Shown piece by piece: positions 32,238-44,835 of a stretch of DNA of 64,000 nucleotides (position 1 is the stretch's first letter; the number at the start of each line of letters is the position of its first letter). A program made the translations under genes and the position numbers. This DNA comes from Akebia trifoliata. Its lineage: Eukaryota > Streptophyta > Magnoliopsida > Ranunculales > Lardizabalaceae. The notes beneath the pieces are model-generated. The model worked only from the letters and a program-made list of their open reading frames with translations, was not told the DNA's origin and did not search any database. Where the stretch lies: positions 7,606,001 through 7,670,000 of the forward strand of contig CM030709.1 of NCBI GenBank assembly GCA_017979445.1, written 5' to 3'.

Positions 32238-35200
32238 TTTCTCCAAAAGAAGTTCGCTACGCTACTGAAGTAGCTAATTTTGATATACCACCCTCCTCCT
32301 CCAAACGGGTCACTTTGTCAATGGATCGGATCAAGACCCAATCACAATCCGATGTCTTCGGGTCTTATATAAAAAAAAGAAAGCTTCTACTGGAACCCTA
32401 ATATTTACTTATTACACTCCAATTAAAATGAAAGATTTTATCACAAAAACTCACTTACTTTGTCAAGTTTGTTACCTACATAAACCTTACTTTACTTTAC
32501 TTTATGAATCATACTACCATGACTAATTTAGTAAGATTTCAAATTTTATTAAGAGTCATTAGGCCCACATGAATAATCAAATTAGCAATCCAACGATATA
32601 ACCTTGTAGATGGTATGGGAAAACTTAGATTAAACAGAAAAAATCAAAAATCAAAAATCAAAAATCTTTTTGAACTTAATAGTAAATGTTGAAAATGGAT
32701 GGATATCAAACTTCCAATTTAAAAATAAAAAGTGAATTTTTGATTTTGCAAATTCATTTTTAAAATTCTTAGAATTTTGTCATTTATATTCCACATCATG
32801 TTTTTGACCTCACAAATTGATGTGGGTAGAATCCACTCCAAGGTATGTTAAATAACAAATTAACCTTATAAAATTAGAAATTTATGACATGGATCCCGCT
32901 CCAGGATTTGCTCAATAACAAACTTGATAAAGTGAGGTTTGATGGGTAACAAACTTCATAAAACAAGGTTCCTATGGAGTTATCAGAACTCCAAGAGAGT
33001 TTTGTAATGAAAGTGCAACAATTGGGTCTGTCCTATACATCTCTCATTTAAAAAAAAAAAAAAAAAAAGTGAATGATTTCCCCAAATATTCTGATTCTGG
33101 TACATTGTCAATTTTAATTCCCAAAACATATTTTGTCATTGAGTAGCTTTTATGATCAACGAATTTGTTGATAACAAAAGTAAAGAATTCACTCGAAAAA
33201 CATGTTTTGAGAATTAAAATGAACAGTGTACCAAACTCAAAATTAAGTTATATGAAGCGCACAAAAATGAAGATTTACCCTTGAAAATAAATAAATTGGA
33301 GTGTCAATAGAAGTTCTTTTTTTTTTTTTTTCTTTTTAGATTTAGAATTTTATTTGAGCCTACTCATAATGGAGGAACAACATTTGTTTTGTTGGGCCCA
33401 AAAAAAATTTGATAAGGAATTTTTCATCGAGTCGTGTCCTCTAACAGACTCTCCCCACGTGGCTGTGCATAGAACCAGAGATTGTTTCCTCAGGATATGC
33501 AACTGCATTATTCTTTGTCATTTTTAGTAAGTTTTGGGAGCGATTAAATTTTAGTGTGGGATCAACACGGCTAAAGCCTTACTAACTTGGCTAAGTTGGC
33601 ACCTTTCTTCGGTAAAGACTGATTAATGTTTGATGAGAGAAAAATGATTGAATCTAATAGCCATAAATCACCAATCAATGTGCTTTTCAGTGTGTAGGTC
33701 CACCAGGGGTTTCCAACTTTGCTTCTCTGAGTATTCTATTTGTGACATATCAAATAGTCCAATATTGAATGTGATTCAATGCGAAATCTATGATTTATAA
33801 CCTTTGTGTATGCTTGAATTGATTTCCAAAGAGCATGTATGCTGGTGTTTGAACATAGTAAGAAAAAACATGATATATATGTTCCTGCAATTTTTTTAAA
33901 AACTAAAATCATGATATTTGAGAAAATTATTTTCAAGCAAATGCACAATAAATTGCATTGTTTTCTAGCAATTTTTTTATATTCATTATTCAGACTTCAG
34001 AGTAAACTAAACAAATTTTCTTTTTCAGAACAATGTTGAAAGACAAAATAAAAAATAAAATAAAACCTCTGGAACATTTACGATCACTTGTTGCAAAAAA
34101 AAATGGCCGCCCAAATGAAAGAGAAAGTGAGTAACCTATGCAAGCAGGTTCAACGATGGATCAATAGTTGTGATGGCAACTTTAACAACTAAAGTTCCAA
34201 TTTTCCATCAAAAGAGAGAACATTTGCAAGCATATACCCAGATGGAGAAAAAGATAAGGGAGAAAAGCTGGTACATCTTACTTGGGAAAGAATATTGGAA
34301 GAACAAAATAGATTCCTATATATAATGTGATTTTAACTTACAAAAAGGCACAATGTGTCACATAATCCGATATAATCTCTTTTATGATATATAGGTTGAG
34401 GATCAAATGAATCACTTCCAATACATACCCGCTCGAACAAATTTTGATTTCATCATCAATCTAAACTGTTTTGACCTACTAATGAAAGACTTGCCAATTG
34501 CACACGCTAATGAAAATGTAGGCAAATGGATGAACAATAGAAAATTTTTGTGCAAGATATGCAAATCCTTGTTACTATTGAAAAATATTGGCTTACGCAT
34601 GAAATTCTTTCTTTCGTCCACATAGCGCACTTAACCATGTTTCGGCTCTAGAGGTTCCATTACTTGAGGTGGTTGCGATTTTCTCATGTCTTTCAAATTA
34701 CCTGTGAAGTTGAGGAGGCATAATCAGTGATTGGAGACAGAAAAAGTAAAAAAAAAACAAAAAAACATTATTAAGACCATGTGTTTTTTTTATCGTACAA
34801 TTTCCGAAGTTTAAATATTTTTATATTTATAGTAGTATAGTTCATATGTTAATAACAATGCTCAGCCACATAACGCAAACTAATATATGCACAAGCCATA
34901 AAGCATAATCTCCTAAAAAAGAACTCTTTTTTATTGATTCATTACAGAGCCCCCCATACAATTAGGAAATCCTACTCCACATAATAGAGACTTCACAATC
35001 TTTTTCTTGTAATTTTGGCATTGGAGAGTGTCTAAAAAATTGAGATAGGGACATCTTTACTCTGAAAATGAAACAAGAATGTTTCAGTGAAAATGGAAGA
35101 CAGAGAAGAAGAAACCCAACTCAACAACCTTCAGAAAATAACTTGGAGGAGATTCAAAGATATTGCAGGTTTTGCACCTTGTAATGGATAATGGAATTGT

Positions 35201-35656
35201 ATGAGAACAGCATCTGTTTGCTGCAAGGGGAATGAAGAAATTCAAAGAATAAAAAAGGAAGAAAAAGAAAAAAGAAAGATCGAAAATATACTGTTGATTT
35301 TTTTGTTTTTTGTGGGGGTGGGGGGCATATTTGTTGCGGGTAAGACTTTTGGGGATAATTTCAGTATCATTAATGGGCTGTGGTAGCGAATGTTGCAAAA
35401 CGAATACATGATATACTGTTTCCGAAAGATGATCCTTATTGGTCAACGAATTCGTCATAGGCACTTTTTGCTCCAAATTCTTGACTCTCAAGCTTCCAAG
35501 TAATTTTCCATTTATTCTCATTTAATTGTTTATGATTGCTTGTTTTGCAAAGTAAAAGTACCCTTTATAAGAAATTATACATGTAGCTTTGGCGGAAACC
35601 TGGTAGCTTTGACAGAAACCTGGCGTAATAACAATTACTACCAGGAAAGGAAATTT
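32238..35656. other. Gene-free interval upstream of RPP2
   Basis: A/T-rich with homopolymer runs (A run near 33051, T run near 33316). I see no domain in any stop-free stretch, including 35084-35521 on the - strand, which is low-complexity in its C-terminal half. Confidence 0.45.
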
Positions 35657-35830
35657 TTTTTTTTTGTTGAGGAACCGAGTTATCCGGACCTCTTAGAGCT
35701 CCTGACTAATAATTGGGGCATGTGCAGTCCCCTCCCTCCAGGGGTGGCCACTAAGGGAGGATTCGAACTCAAGACCTCTGCTTCCTGAGGCGTGCTCTTG
35801 TCCATCTTACCAACCACTAGATGATTGATC
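35657..35830 (-). mobile_element. tRNA-derived SINE-like element
   Basis: On the - strand it starts near CATCTAGTGGTTGGTAAGA (A-box-like), has GTCTTGAGTTCGAATCC (good B box) about 40 bases on, and ends with GTTCCTCAAC followed by an A tract (T run on + at 35657-35669). Layout matches the SINE at 10537, but I could not find its target duplication. Confidence 0.65.
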
Positions 35831-36298
35831 AAGGATGGTCAGTAGTTCCAAAATTAAGAAGCCACAAAGTTAAGCTTGAATCATTATATAATTATGCATA
35901 GATAAATGTAATGCTTACATAAGGCAATCGAAGTTTGGTGTGCCAAAAGAACTTCTAAACATCAGTGGGTGGTGCCTGACACTTCTCTGGAATATTATTC
36001 ATTGGTTGTTCCCAATGTGGGCAAAACCTTATCACCAGACACGTGCACAATTGTGCAAACACTGAATAATGTACTTTGACACATATAAAGCCTTACAATC
36101 GAACCAACACTTCCACTTCATGTAGTCGTCTTTTCTAAGATGATTGGGGCTTTAAAACTTCCCCAAAAGAAGCTGAATTATCCCAAAATAACCCCAGGAC
36201 CAGCTTATCTTTGTTAGAAGTTATACTTTACGCTATGTTGTGCTGATGTTAGAGTGGAAGTCTGTAAAAAGACTTGGAAAGACGCAAACATACCTTGT

Positions 36299-39200
36299 TT
36301 ACCAAAATAACCATCTCTTGGTAGTTGAACCTTTTGCTGGCTCTTCCTTCTGCCTTTTCTCCATTCCCTGGTTCAAGGACTCCAAACGTTTTCTACACAG
36401 AAATAAAAAAAAAAGCATAAAGATGACAGATAATAAACCAATCACAAAGTGAAGGATCAAAGTCCTAAGATCAATCACAAGGCATCAAAGTTTGTACTTT
36501 TCAAAGAGCAATTAAAAGATGGTATCTCTACTAAACATGATTTCATGCAAAACTCTTGGGTGGTGATATTTAGTGGTGCTTCATGCTTCCTCATCCCTTA
36601 ATCACACGTAGAAGAAGAGTTGAAGGTGGGACTCCAAGATCATTCATGCACTGCACCACACCTAATTGATCTTTTATTTTGAGAATCACATTAGTGACGA
36701 ATACAAGAGGAGGCCCACTGACCGAATGGTCTAGAACCATCCTGCATCGGTGCTACATGGACAATATATGGACTAAAACACAAAACACTTCCACACTTAA
36801 ATTCCATTCCTATTCAACAAAAAACTGATAAGGACACAAGTGTAAGCAATACTTAGTGTCTTCCAGGCGACCATGCAAACTCCATCTCTGACGAAAACCC
36901 TCCATGCCTCCAATTCCACTTGCAAGAATTAAGTGCCTATAGAAGATAAGGTTCGACAACCACTAATGAGAATCTGAACCAGTTGAAGAGTGAATCAATA
37001 ACTTCACATATAAGAGACACTGAGGAGTAAAAGACTTCGGTTTTAACAACCAACCATGTCAAAAAATAAAATTTGCCGTCTGCCTCATATCATTAGACAT
37101 GTAATACTTGAACGTAAATACCTCTCCAATGATGTGACTTCTGATTGAAGTTTAGCAGATCTATCCTTTGCTTCATCTAAAGGCATTGCTAGACCCAATT
37201 TATGCTCACTATCTTGAAGCCGTTGCCGTAGTTCTTTATCCTACAATTTGAATTCTCAAACACAAACAAGATGATTGATGGGCCATGTCAACAGAGGCAT
37301 GCGCCAGAGATCTCCATTTTTAAATAAAGATATAAATAGGACAACCAGAAAAAAAGAAAAAAGAAAATCATCTCACCCGTTTTTCAGCACACTGTCGGTA
37401 CAAAGCAATCTCATCTTGACAAAATGGTTCAATGTCATTAATTTGCAAACCTACGACAAAGTGCTACAATCACTCTCATCATTCCATCCAATTAGTAACT
37501 TATAGGGAATGCCTAAAGTCCCCTTTGGATAGACAGTAATATAAGTCCTCTAACAGAACAATAAACCCTTATCCCAAAGAATTTGGGTTGGCTAACCAAT
37601 CCTTGAACAGTTTGACTGTAAATTAGGCGTACAGGGTTGGTTTTAACTTAGACAATCTAGTAATTTAGTCTAACCCATTGATGATTTTGCCACATGTGAC
37701 CATGCCACTCCATCTAACACATCAACAGTCATACTGCAGGAACCTTAGTTTTGTCCAATCTTATTCTAAATCAAGCTAACATGTTATATAGACTATTTTT
37801 AATGTTACTCTTAAAGAAACAAAAATGAAATAACTTAACTTACTGATGATTAATATAAGTAACACTTACAGAAAAACAAATTCCTCAAAATTCCATCACA
37901 TAACTCAACGCCTTCAAGTACGTGAGATGCAATTTCCGGGGGGATTAAAGGTGATGGCGGCCCCATCATAAGGTCATCACCGACCAGGATTGTTTCCTCC
38001 ATAGTTGGCTCTGAATCAACTGAAGCCCATGAAAAAGAAGAAAATAACCCAGAATTAAAAATCAATTTATTCATTCGAAGCTCTTTCGTTTTAGTTTAAT
38101 TTTTTGTTATAAAACCAATGATAAACTCGGAATAAAACTATAATGCATGAGATTATGATGAAACTTCCTAGAAGTATAAGGAATTTAGCACTTCCAAAGT
38201 AAACATATTCTCAACGCATTCAAAAAAAGAAAATTTATTTTGTGGGTGCCATCCAAATACAGTTTAATGTATCCATTTAAAGTTTTAGAGAAAAACAAAT
38301 TAAACATATAAAATAACTGAAAAAAAAAACAAATTATTGAGACACACTGACATTCACAATCAGGTTTATTTACAACATGTAACTTCTTTAGACTCTTGAA
38401 AACACTTCTCCATAACAAATTACCCACATTAAAAAATATTTCAAGGTAAAGATTTCAATGGAAAATTCAATCCAGAATTAAAGAAGCTTATAAATTAAAT
38501 TCAAATTAGGACACTGTTACGCTTGGATCCATAGCTCAGTTGGTTGACGTATTGCAATGCAACTTTGATGTAATGGTCCATCTTACCCACCCCAAAAAGA
38601 AGAAGAGAGAGAGAGAGAGAGAGATTAATTCTGATATTTGAAGAGGTCTTTTAGAGGGGACTAAGGTACAGGAGCACTTCATCCATTGGATTATTCAGGG
38701 GGTATCTCAACTATTTACAGAAACATGAAGGGGTTATGTCCACATAACTCAGTCTTCAAGGGGAGATCGAGGTCAGGGGCATGCCATCGTGTCTAACTTG
38801 AAACAGATATAGAAAGAACATGATACAATACGATTATGGATATCCAAGCAATATACAAAAAATGACGAAACCTATGAATGTATCGATTCCAGACACATTT
38901 CGTCTCGGAATGTTGAAAATCTGAAACTTCTCGGCCGATACAAACTGAAACAAGATTTTGTACCTTGGTTCAAGTCCACTTAACTAACGAATGTTTGACC
39001 CCCACCTTTGAACCTACACACCAAAAATCAGTATGATTGCTTATTCTAGCTATTGGGTAAGAGCATTTTCCAATATGGACTTGAAAGCCATATTTATTTT
39101 ACCCCTAGGCCTTTTCCACGTTGAAAAAAATGCTCTAAAATCTTACGAATACATATCACCTTCGAATAAAAATCACCAGCCATGATGATTTTTGGTGTGT

Positions 39201-39890
39201 AGGTTCATAAAGAGGTGACCAAAATTCATGGGGACAGTGGTCCCAAAAAGAAAGTTTTGACATGTGGCATTTTGGGTTATGGGTCATTAAGTATTCAAAG
39301 CTCATTAGATCATGATGGCTTCTCCTTAACGTATAGTCCAATAATTCTTTTTTCTACAAACTAAGCAACCCAATGAGAAACAACTAAATTTCCAAGAAAA
39401 AGAAAATATACATGGCTGGAAGAAGGAACCCCATAGATAAGAAATTAAACATTCCCACATGGATGCTTAGAATTCAAAACAGTTGAAATTTCTTTTCAAG
39501 AACCATTGTCAAAGGAAAATAAAATTAAGCTTCCATGGAGGGCCTAAGAAACACATCATTCTGAGATATTAGTCTGATATATTTCAACAAAATAACCGTT
39601 CCTTACTTCACGCGTAACATAGTAATTATCCTTTTTTGATTGGGAGAGATGGCTGAATGGACTAAAGCGGCGGATTGCTAATCTGTTGTGCGAGTTATTC
39701 GTATCAAGGGTCCGAATCCCTCTCTTTCCATTTCCTCTGAGGAGTTGAGATTTGTCTTTCGAATTTTAAAAAGAAATACCCATCATACAGAAGCTAAGAA
39801 CCCAAGAATGCACATGATATTATAACTCATAACTCCAACATCAAATTTTAGATCATAGAAAGCAAAAAAAAGCTCTGCAATACCATCCAT
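36299..39890 (-). CDS. Conserved plant protein with two CX9C motifs (CHCH-like)
   Basis: Coding exons in transcription order: 39890-39884 (only ATGGATG), 38019-37870, 37450-37377, 37240-37122, 36936-36853, 36392-36299. All introns are GT-AG, phases close exactly, 528 nt gives 175 aa. Residues 4-40 are acidic, with VGDDLMMGPPSPLIPPEI. Cys43, 53, 63 and 73 form two CX9C motifs in VELCDGILRNLFFC and FCQDEIALYRQC, as in proteins folded by the mitochondrial Mia40 pathway. A charged, probably helical region follows (KRDKELRQRLQDSEHKL), then GFRQRWSLHGRLEDT and a basic end, TTKRWLFW. I recall similar plant proteins but no established function. Mitochondrial intermembrane-space location is inference. 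The tiny first exon is the least certain part; the frame from exon 2 on is secure. Confidence 0.82.
38522..38610 (+). mobile_element. tRNA-derived SINE fragment (A box only)
   Basis: GGATCCATAGCTCAGTTGG has a good tRNA A box. The following GACGTATTGCAATGCAAC resembles the matching part of the unit at 62400, but no B box survives. A (GA)n tract follows at about 38604-38622. Confidence 0.45.
39643..39730 (+). tRNA. tRNA-Ser(GCU)-like gene of plastid type, probably a transferred copy
   Basis: 88 bases fold as a class II tRNA: acceptor GGAGAGA with TCTTTCC, discriminator A, D arm TGGCTGAATGG, anticodon loop TTGCTAA with GCT at 39677-39679, a long variable arm, and T loop TCCGAAT. It closely resembles what I recall of plastid trnS-GCU. 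Differences such as an A/C mismatch at the base of the T arm and a T-to-C change in the T loop suggest decay. It lies antisense inside intron 1 of the CX9C gene. No CCA is encoded. A nuclear insert of plastid DNA that is no longer functional is the likeliest reading. Confidence 0.75.
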
Positions 39891-39958
39891 TGTTGCTCTC
39901 TGATCCTTTGCTTATCAGCAGCTATAACAGAAAATTGCCCCAATGAGACGACCAAAAC
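39884..39958 (-). other. Exon carrying leader and start codon of the CX9C gene
   Basis: On the - strand, GCTTTTCAG|GTTTTGG opens a 75-base exon ending AACAATGGATG|GTATTG. The ATG at 39890 has a favourable AACAATGG context and is the only one that joins in frame to exon 2. Confidence 0.6.
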
Positions 39959-40559
39959 CTGAAAAGCAATAAAAGACTGAAATTAGGCACTTAATTCTAT
40001 AAAAAAAAAAAAAAAAAAAAGAAATCTGAATGTGATAAAAAACACTAGTTTAAACCCTAATTAGTAAAATTTTAAGATTGAAAGGTTTAGGATTCAAAAG
40101 ATAGAGGAAGTGCATCAGCAAATAAGAAGTGTAATGGTGGTAAAAAAATAGAGAAAAATGAAAATAAACCGGGTTCCCTGTTAACATGAAGTATTGAGGT
40201 TACTCTCCAATGAAGTAACAGGGCTTGAAGTCAGTTGCAGGATCATTTTTAGAATGCAATCCTCTCATTCTTAGTAGGGCAAGAAGTGATGTGACCTGAT
40301 GGAGCTACTTCTATTTGTACTCCGCCAATTGGTAATCATTCTCATTAGAATTGATTGTGTTTCTAGAAATGATCATGCTAAAAACCTTTTAAACAAATCA
40401 TTGAAAAAGAATTATTACCAAATAGTTAAAACCCATAGAAAATTATTTATATAGGATAACAAAAGTTTGCCAATATTTTTATAGAATTGTTCATTGTTGC
40501 CATTTTTCTTCTTGTACAACATAAAATCATTTGAATTAATTTTTTTGATGATTAGAGGG

Positions 40560-40625
40560 AGAGAAATTTGTGGTCTTACTTATCCCAAGTCTTTGGGATA
40601 AGGCTTTGAGGATGATGAGTCAACA
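40560..40625 (+). mobile_element. LINE 3'-tail fragment
   Basis: TCTTTGGGATAAGGCTTTG followed by AGGATGATGAG is the same tail as in the RTE relic of MDAR intron 8, here on the + strand. Preceding text is too short to show a coding region. Confidence 0.4.
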
Positions 40626-41950
40626 GTGATCTACAAAATATGGAGGTTCAAGAGTGAGTGTTGTGACTGAAAAACTGTCCCTGAGGCATTTTGTCAAATA
40701 GTTGGCCAGAAATCGTGGGAAAAGTTTGATTCTTGGTAACTTGAAATATCCATTTGTTGGGGTGGAGTTCTCTTGTTACTACAATTATTTTATGCAGAAT
40801 TCAGAAGTATAGGAAATCTGAAGGAAGTAGGACAACATTTTGTGGGGTTCCTTTCAACCAGAATGGGGAGATGCTTGTGGCAAACTCCAACCAAGCATTA
40901 AGCTGTGACCAATCCAACAAACACACTTTTTGGGTCCAACCCAAATGTCTAACCCCCCCCCCAACCCACACACACAAAGATGGCTCCATACAATACAGGT
41001 GTCGAGATGCATGGGTTGAAGCCAATGGACAACAAGCTTCCATCTTGGTGGGTGGCGAGAGGGAGAAGGAAAGAAATGTTGAGAGAGAGAGAGAGAGTAC
41101 CTTTGTACTCTTTCATTTATTAAGATTACTTACATGGTTACTTTTAGATAGAGCACCCAACAAAGTATTGCACCCGAAAACAGCAACTGCGACACCGATG
41201 ATACTATAAAGAAAAACTAAGTCCTCAAAAACACCAATAACATGCGTGACATCCAAGAAAGGAATATCAATGGACCCACAGTGATCCTCTCAATGCAAAA
41301 TCAAGTGAAAATTGGATAGTTGTATCCAATATACGCAACAAGAGACAAGCCATGATACTTTTATTTTTTCAACAGTTAATTCAGTAATATCAATTCATTC
41401 ATCATGTGAACATGGGAACTCTGGATCTAAATGCAAAATAAAGTTAAAAAAAAAAACTTAGTGAATTTACAATTACAGTGTTAGTCTTTTAGATATATGA
41501 AGATATTGGTATACAACTCGAATTGTAAAAGCCATTTGCAGGAGTCAGACTTAAAATGAACACCAAACTTTCAGCCGCAAATAAAACTTGGAAATAAAAA
41601 TCTACTTTATAAGCATACGAAAAAAAAATGTATTTGAACTACATCCCGCCAATGGAAAACATAGAACTTTTCAAAAGAATCTACTTCAGATGCATGGAAA
41701 TAAAATGGAACAAAAGAAAGCCAACCCAATGTTACCACAGTTACAATTGTTGGTCTTTATGAGAATCTGATTTTCCATTCGCATAAAACTAAGTATATAA
41801 GAATTCAAACGTAAAACCAACCTTGCAAAAGATCAAATCCATGAAAATTATTATAAATTAAGAACATTTCCTTTAATGCATGAACTTTAATTCCCCACTA
41901 TCAACAAAACCCCAACTTTGACATGAAAATAAGAACTTTTCTTTACTAAC

Positions 41951-42060
41951 CTTTAAGAGAGGTATACGTATGCCATCCAAAGGCTGTTTGGTTTAATCAA
42001 AGCAGTCTCAAGCTCTTCTGCTGTGAATTCTACCGAAATATTCAAAAGTATCCTAAAAAC
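41951..42060 (-). pseudogene. DDT-domain-like exon relic, possibly a leader exon of the CX9C gene
   Basis: Bounded on the - strand by TGTGTAG| and |GTTAGT splice signals. One frame reads VFRILLNISVEFTAEELET followed by ALIKPNSLW. A shift of one base is needed to continue DGIRIPLLK. This resembles the DDT domain of plant chromatin proteins (VFRPLLN...FSAEE...ALI.PN...IPLLK) as I remember them. The break makes it noncoding. It lies 2 kb upstream of the CX9C start codon with correct splice polarity, so it may serve as a noncoding leader exon. Confidence 0.5.
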
Positions 42061-42110
42061 CTACACAAAGGAAACCCATTAAAATTAAGCCCAAAATCTA
42101 AGAAACGAAT

Positions 42111-42112
<2 letters not shown>

Positions 42113-42160
<48 letters not shown>
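42113..42160. repeat. (GA)n microsatellite
   Basis: About 48 bases of alternating GA, in the putative leader intron between 42163 and 42060 and just inside its GTCTCT donor on the - strand. Confidence 0.95.
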
Positions 42161-42162
<2 letters not shown>

Positions 42163-42164
<2 letters not shown>

Positions 42165-42240
42165 TCCGATCTTCGTCTGAGTTGAGGATCGGAGCTTGAT
42201 CGACATTCGCCACGCGGAGAAGTCCTTATTAGGGCTGCTA
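42163..42240 (-). other. Putative 5'-most leader exon of the CX9C gene
   Basis: A less A/T-rich block ending CGGAAG|GTCTCT on the - strand, the same donor type as RPP2 exon 1. It contains an ATG that would give only about 20 codons after splicing, so it would be a leader with a short upstream ORF. RNA data are needed to link it to the gene. Confidence 0.35.
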
Positions 42241-42248
42241 CTCAGTTA

Positions 42249-44832
42249 GGGCCCGTGTGGATACAAGAGCCAGAAGTACTTAAAACATAAGTACTTCCAG
42301 AAGTATTTTTCGAAGTACTGTCTAAAGTAGCTGGATACGTGTTGTACGTTTGGATGCAGGTTCTGAGAAGTACTGCCAGAAGTACTTCTCACAGAGTTTT
42401 GCGTTTGGAAACTATTCTGGATTCTGTTAAAATGACCAGAATGCCCTTATATGTAATAATTATTGTTTTTAACATTATAACTCAACAACTTATGCTAAAA
42501 AAAAAAATAACTTACTGTTTTTATTAAATAAAAACATTATAATATCATTTTAAACTCAAAATATACTTATTCTTATTTTAAAAAAAATTTGACAAAACCT
42601 TCCCTTAATATTGGACATATGAAAATAAAACTTGTATAAAAACATGACAGCTATTATATAATAAAACTTGTATCATCATACATAAAACCATATGTAATAA
42701 TCACACTAACATATGTAAAATGAAAAAAAAAACATCCATCAACATAATATACATGTGATCGTCATACTAATAAACAAAGATGTTCATATAGTATAATCAA
42801 ACTGAACTTACCCAAAAATATAAATTATTCAGTTAATAGTAACTTTTAAGTCATAAAATTATATAATTATATCACGTCAATCATAAGCTTTGTTTATAGC
42901 TTTAGCTAGGACTAAACTCAACACAAATAAATAAATATTCTAACTGAAGGTTCCATTGCATTACATAAAAATTAAAAACAAATGAATAAAATTACCCACA
43001 TAGCATATCCTATTCTTACAATTAGTAACTAAATTACAATGAAAGTATCTAGATGAAATAGAACTTGGCATCCATCCTACCCAAGAAACCTAAAATGAAA
43101 TTCTCTCCATCCTACCAAATGTGACATAGCAACCTAAAAAAAATTCAAGCTTAAATATCTATAGAAATTAGGGGTGAAGTTTCTGGTTCGAGAGCAATAA
43201 AGAAAACCAAAAATCAAATTGAACTATAATTCAAATCTCATACATAAATCAATCTAAGGATATGTTCAGACCCAAATTCCCAAAAGATAAAAATTCTCAT
43301 AGTAAATGAGTTTGAAAAAACTAGGCCCTGCTCGGTTCATCGTAAAAGATTGTAAAATGCAAAACTTTGCACTTACAGCATTTCATAATTACAATCTTTT
43401 ACTACCTTTTACAGCTCATATGCTTGGTATCAGCTCCAGAAAACAATGCAAAATTTTACAATTGCTTGGTTCAAGAGGAAAATGCACATGCCCATAAGCT
43501 TTTTATTTTTTCCTTTTTTTTTTTCTCTTAAACAAATACATTTTACAATCTATACACTTCCCTAAATATATTTTTTGCCAAATTAACTCAACATTTTTTA
43601 AAGGCACAAAATAGAATCATTGATTTTGAGTTTATGAAAATGGAAATAAGATTGCATTGGAAGTCCATCACATAATTCTAAACAATTCTCTCTTTTCCTC
43701 TCACTGTCCAACTTCAAATTATCATCTCTGTCATTCAAATTATTTGACTTCTTATCTTGTAAGTCCATCATAGAATCCTAAACAATTCTACCAAACCAAA
43801 AAATGAGCATCAATCAAGAAAACTCAAATTTAGATATATTTAAAAAGAAAAAAGAGACAACCCAGTTCATTTTGAATTTCTGCTTCTCTGCTTGATGTTT
43901 AGGGAAAAAATATATGATTGTACTCAAACAGATCAAATTGCAAAAAAAATATACAAAGATTAATTGTGCACAAACCATGCATCTTGAGTCTACAATCAAA
44001 TAATAATAATAATAAATAAATAAAAACATTACAGTAAAAGATTGCATTTTTATTACCAATCAACCCTAAGAAATAGTGTTGATGGAAAGGAAAAAAAAAA
44101 ATAACCAAAAATCAATTTTGGACTCATTTTGAACGATCTCAATAATTCAAGAAACTGAGTTCTTCTTTAAAGTAGCAGAGAGAGAGAGAGAGAGAATTTA
44201 AATCCTTTTAGAGAGATGATTGAGGACTGAGTAGCATTAAAACACAAAAGTTAAATGGGTTTCTCAACTTTCTTTGTTATCTTTGTTTTGTATTGTGTTT
44301 TGTTGTATGTGAGGTGTATTCGCATCATTTTTTTTTTTTGCAGAGACCGAGAGAATACGAAGAGGGTTATTTTGAGTTACTATTAATCAAAACATATGAT
44401 CCAAACCTCAGAGAACTCGCCGCCACAGTAATGGAAGAAGGGAGAACTCGCTACCACGGTCGCCCGAGGGAGAAGACGCTGTCGGAGGGAGAGAGATCTA
44501 CTCTCCAAGGTTCCGTCGAGGTTCCAAACGAGAGACTCCTCTCTCTCTCTCTCTCTATTTATGTTTTGTCTGGTTAGGGTAAAAAAAAAATGATAAAGAG
44601 TGTTTACTTTTGAGGGTAATATTGGAACCGCACCAAATAATTTGACGCAAAAAAGGCTCTCCGCAAAAACGAAATTGAGAAGCACCAATTTCGATACTTC
44701 TCATAAAAGCAATATTTTGACTCTTTTAAAAAATTGTTCTTTCAAAGCATTGGATATCCAAACGACAGAGTACGCGCTTCTGACTCCCCGCCAGAGCCAA
44801 AAACACTTAGAGAAGTCAATCCAAACAGGAAC
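42249..44832. mobile_element. PIF/Harbinger-like non-autonomous element, copy 1
   Basis: Flanked by TTA at 42246-42248 and 44833-44835. The left end GGGCCCGTGTGGATACAA is an imperfect inverse of the right end, ATCCAAACAGGAAC. A 3-bp TTA/TAA duplication with GGGCC.GTTTGG-type ends is characteristic of PIF/Harbinger and Tourist MITEs. Near the right end is a less A/T-rich block, about 44400-44575, with a CT tract. No transposase motif was recognised. About 240 bases of the left end are closely matched at 44836-45080. Confidence 0.7.
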
Positions 44833-44835
44833 TTA

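Larger units (their letters stand above)
38020..39883 (-). other. Intron 1 of the CX9C gene (1.86 kb)
   Basis: Donor G|GTATTG at 39883 and acceptor GCTTCAG ending at 38020 on the gene strand. It contains a tRNA-Ser-like sequence in the opposite orientation (39643-39730) and an A-box-bearing SINE fragment at 38522. Confidence 0.7.

Noticed and set aside
35084..35521. 145-codon - strand reading frame
   Set aside because: No recognisable domain, a low-complexity Phe-rich part and no conserved splice partners.
40754..41209. 151-codon + strand reading frame
   Set aside because: Contains CCCCCCCC, ACACAC and GAGAGA runs translated as low-complexity peptide. No family resemblance.
44293..44577. 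94-codon frame with Arg/Glu-rich peptide
   Set aside because: Overlaps an antisense frame of similar length and a CT microsatellite inside the PIF-like element. No transposase motif.
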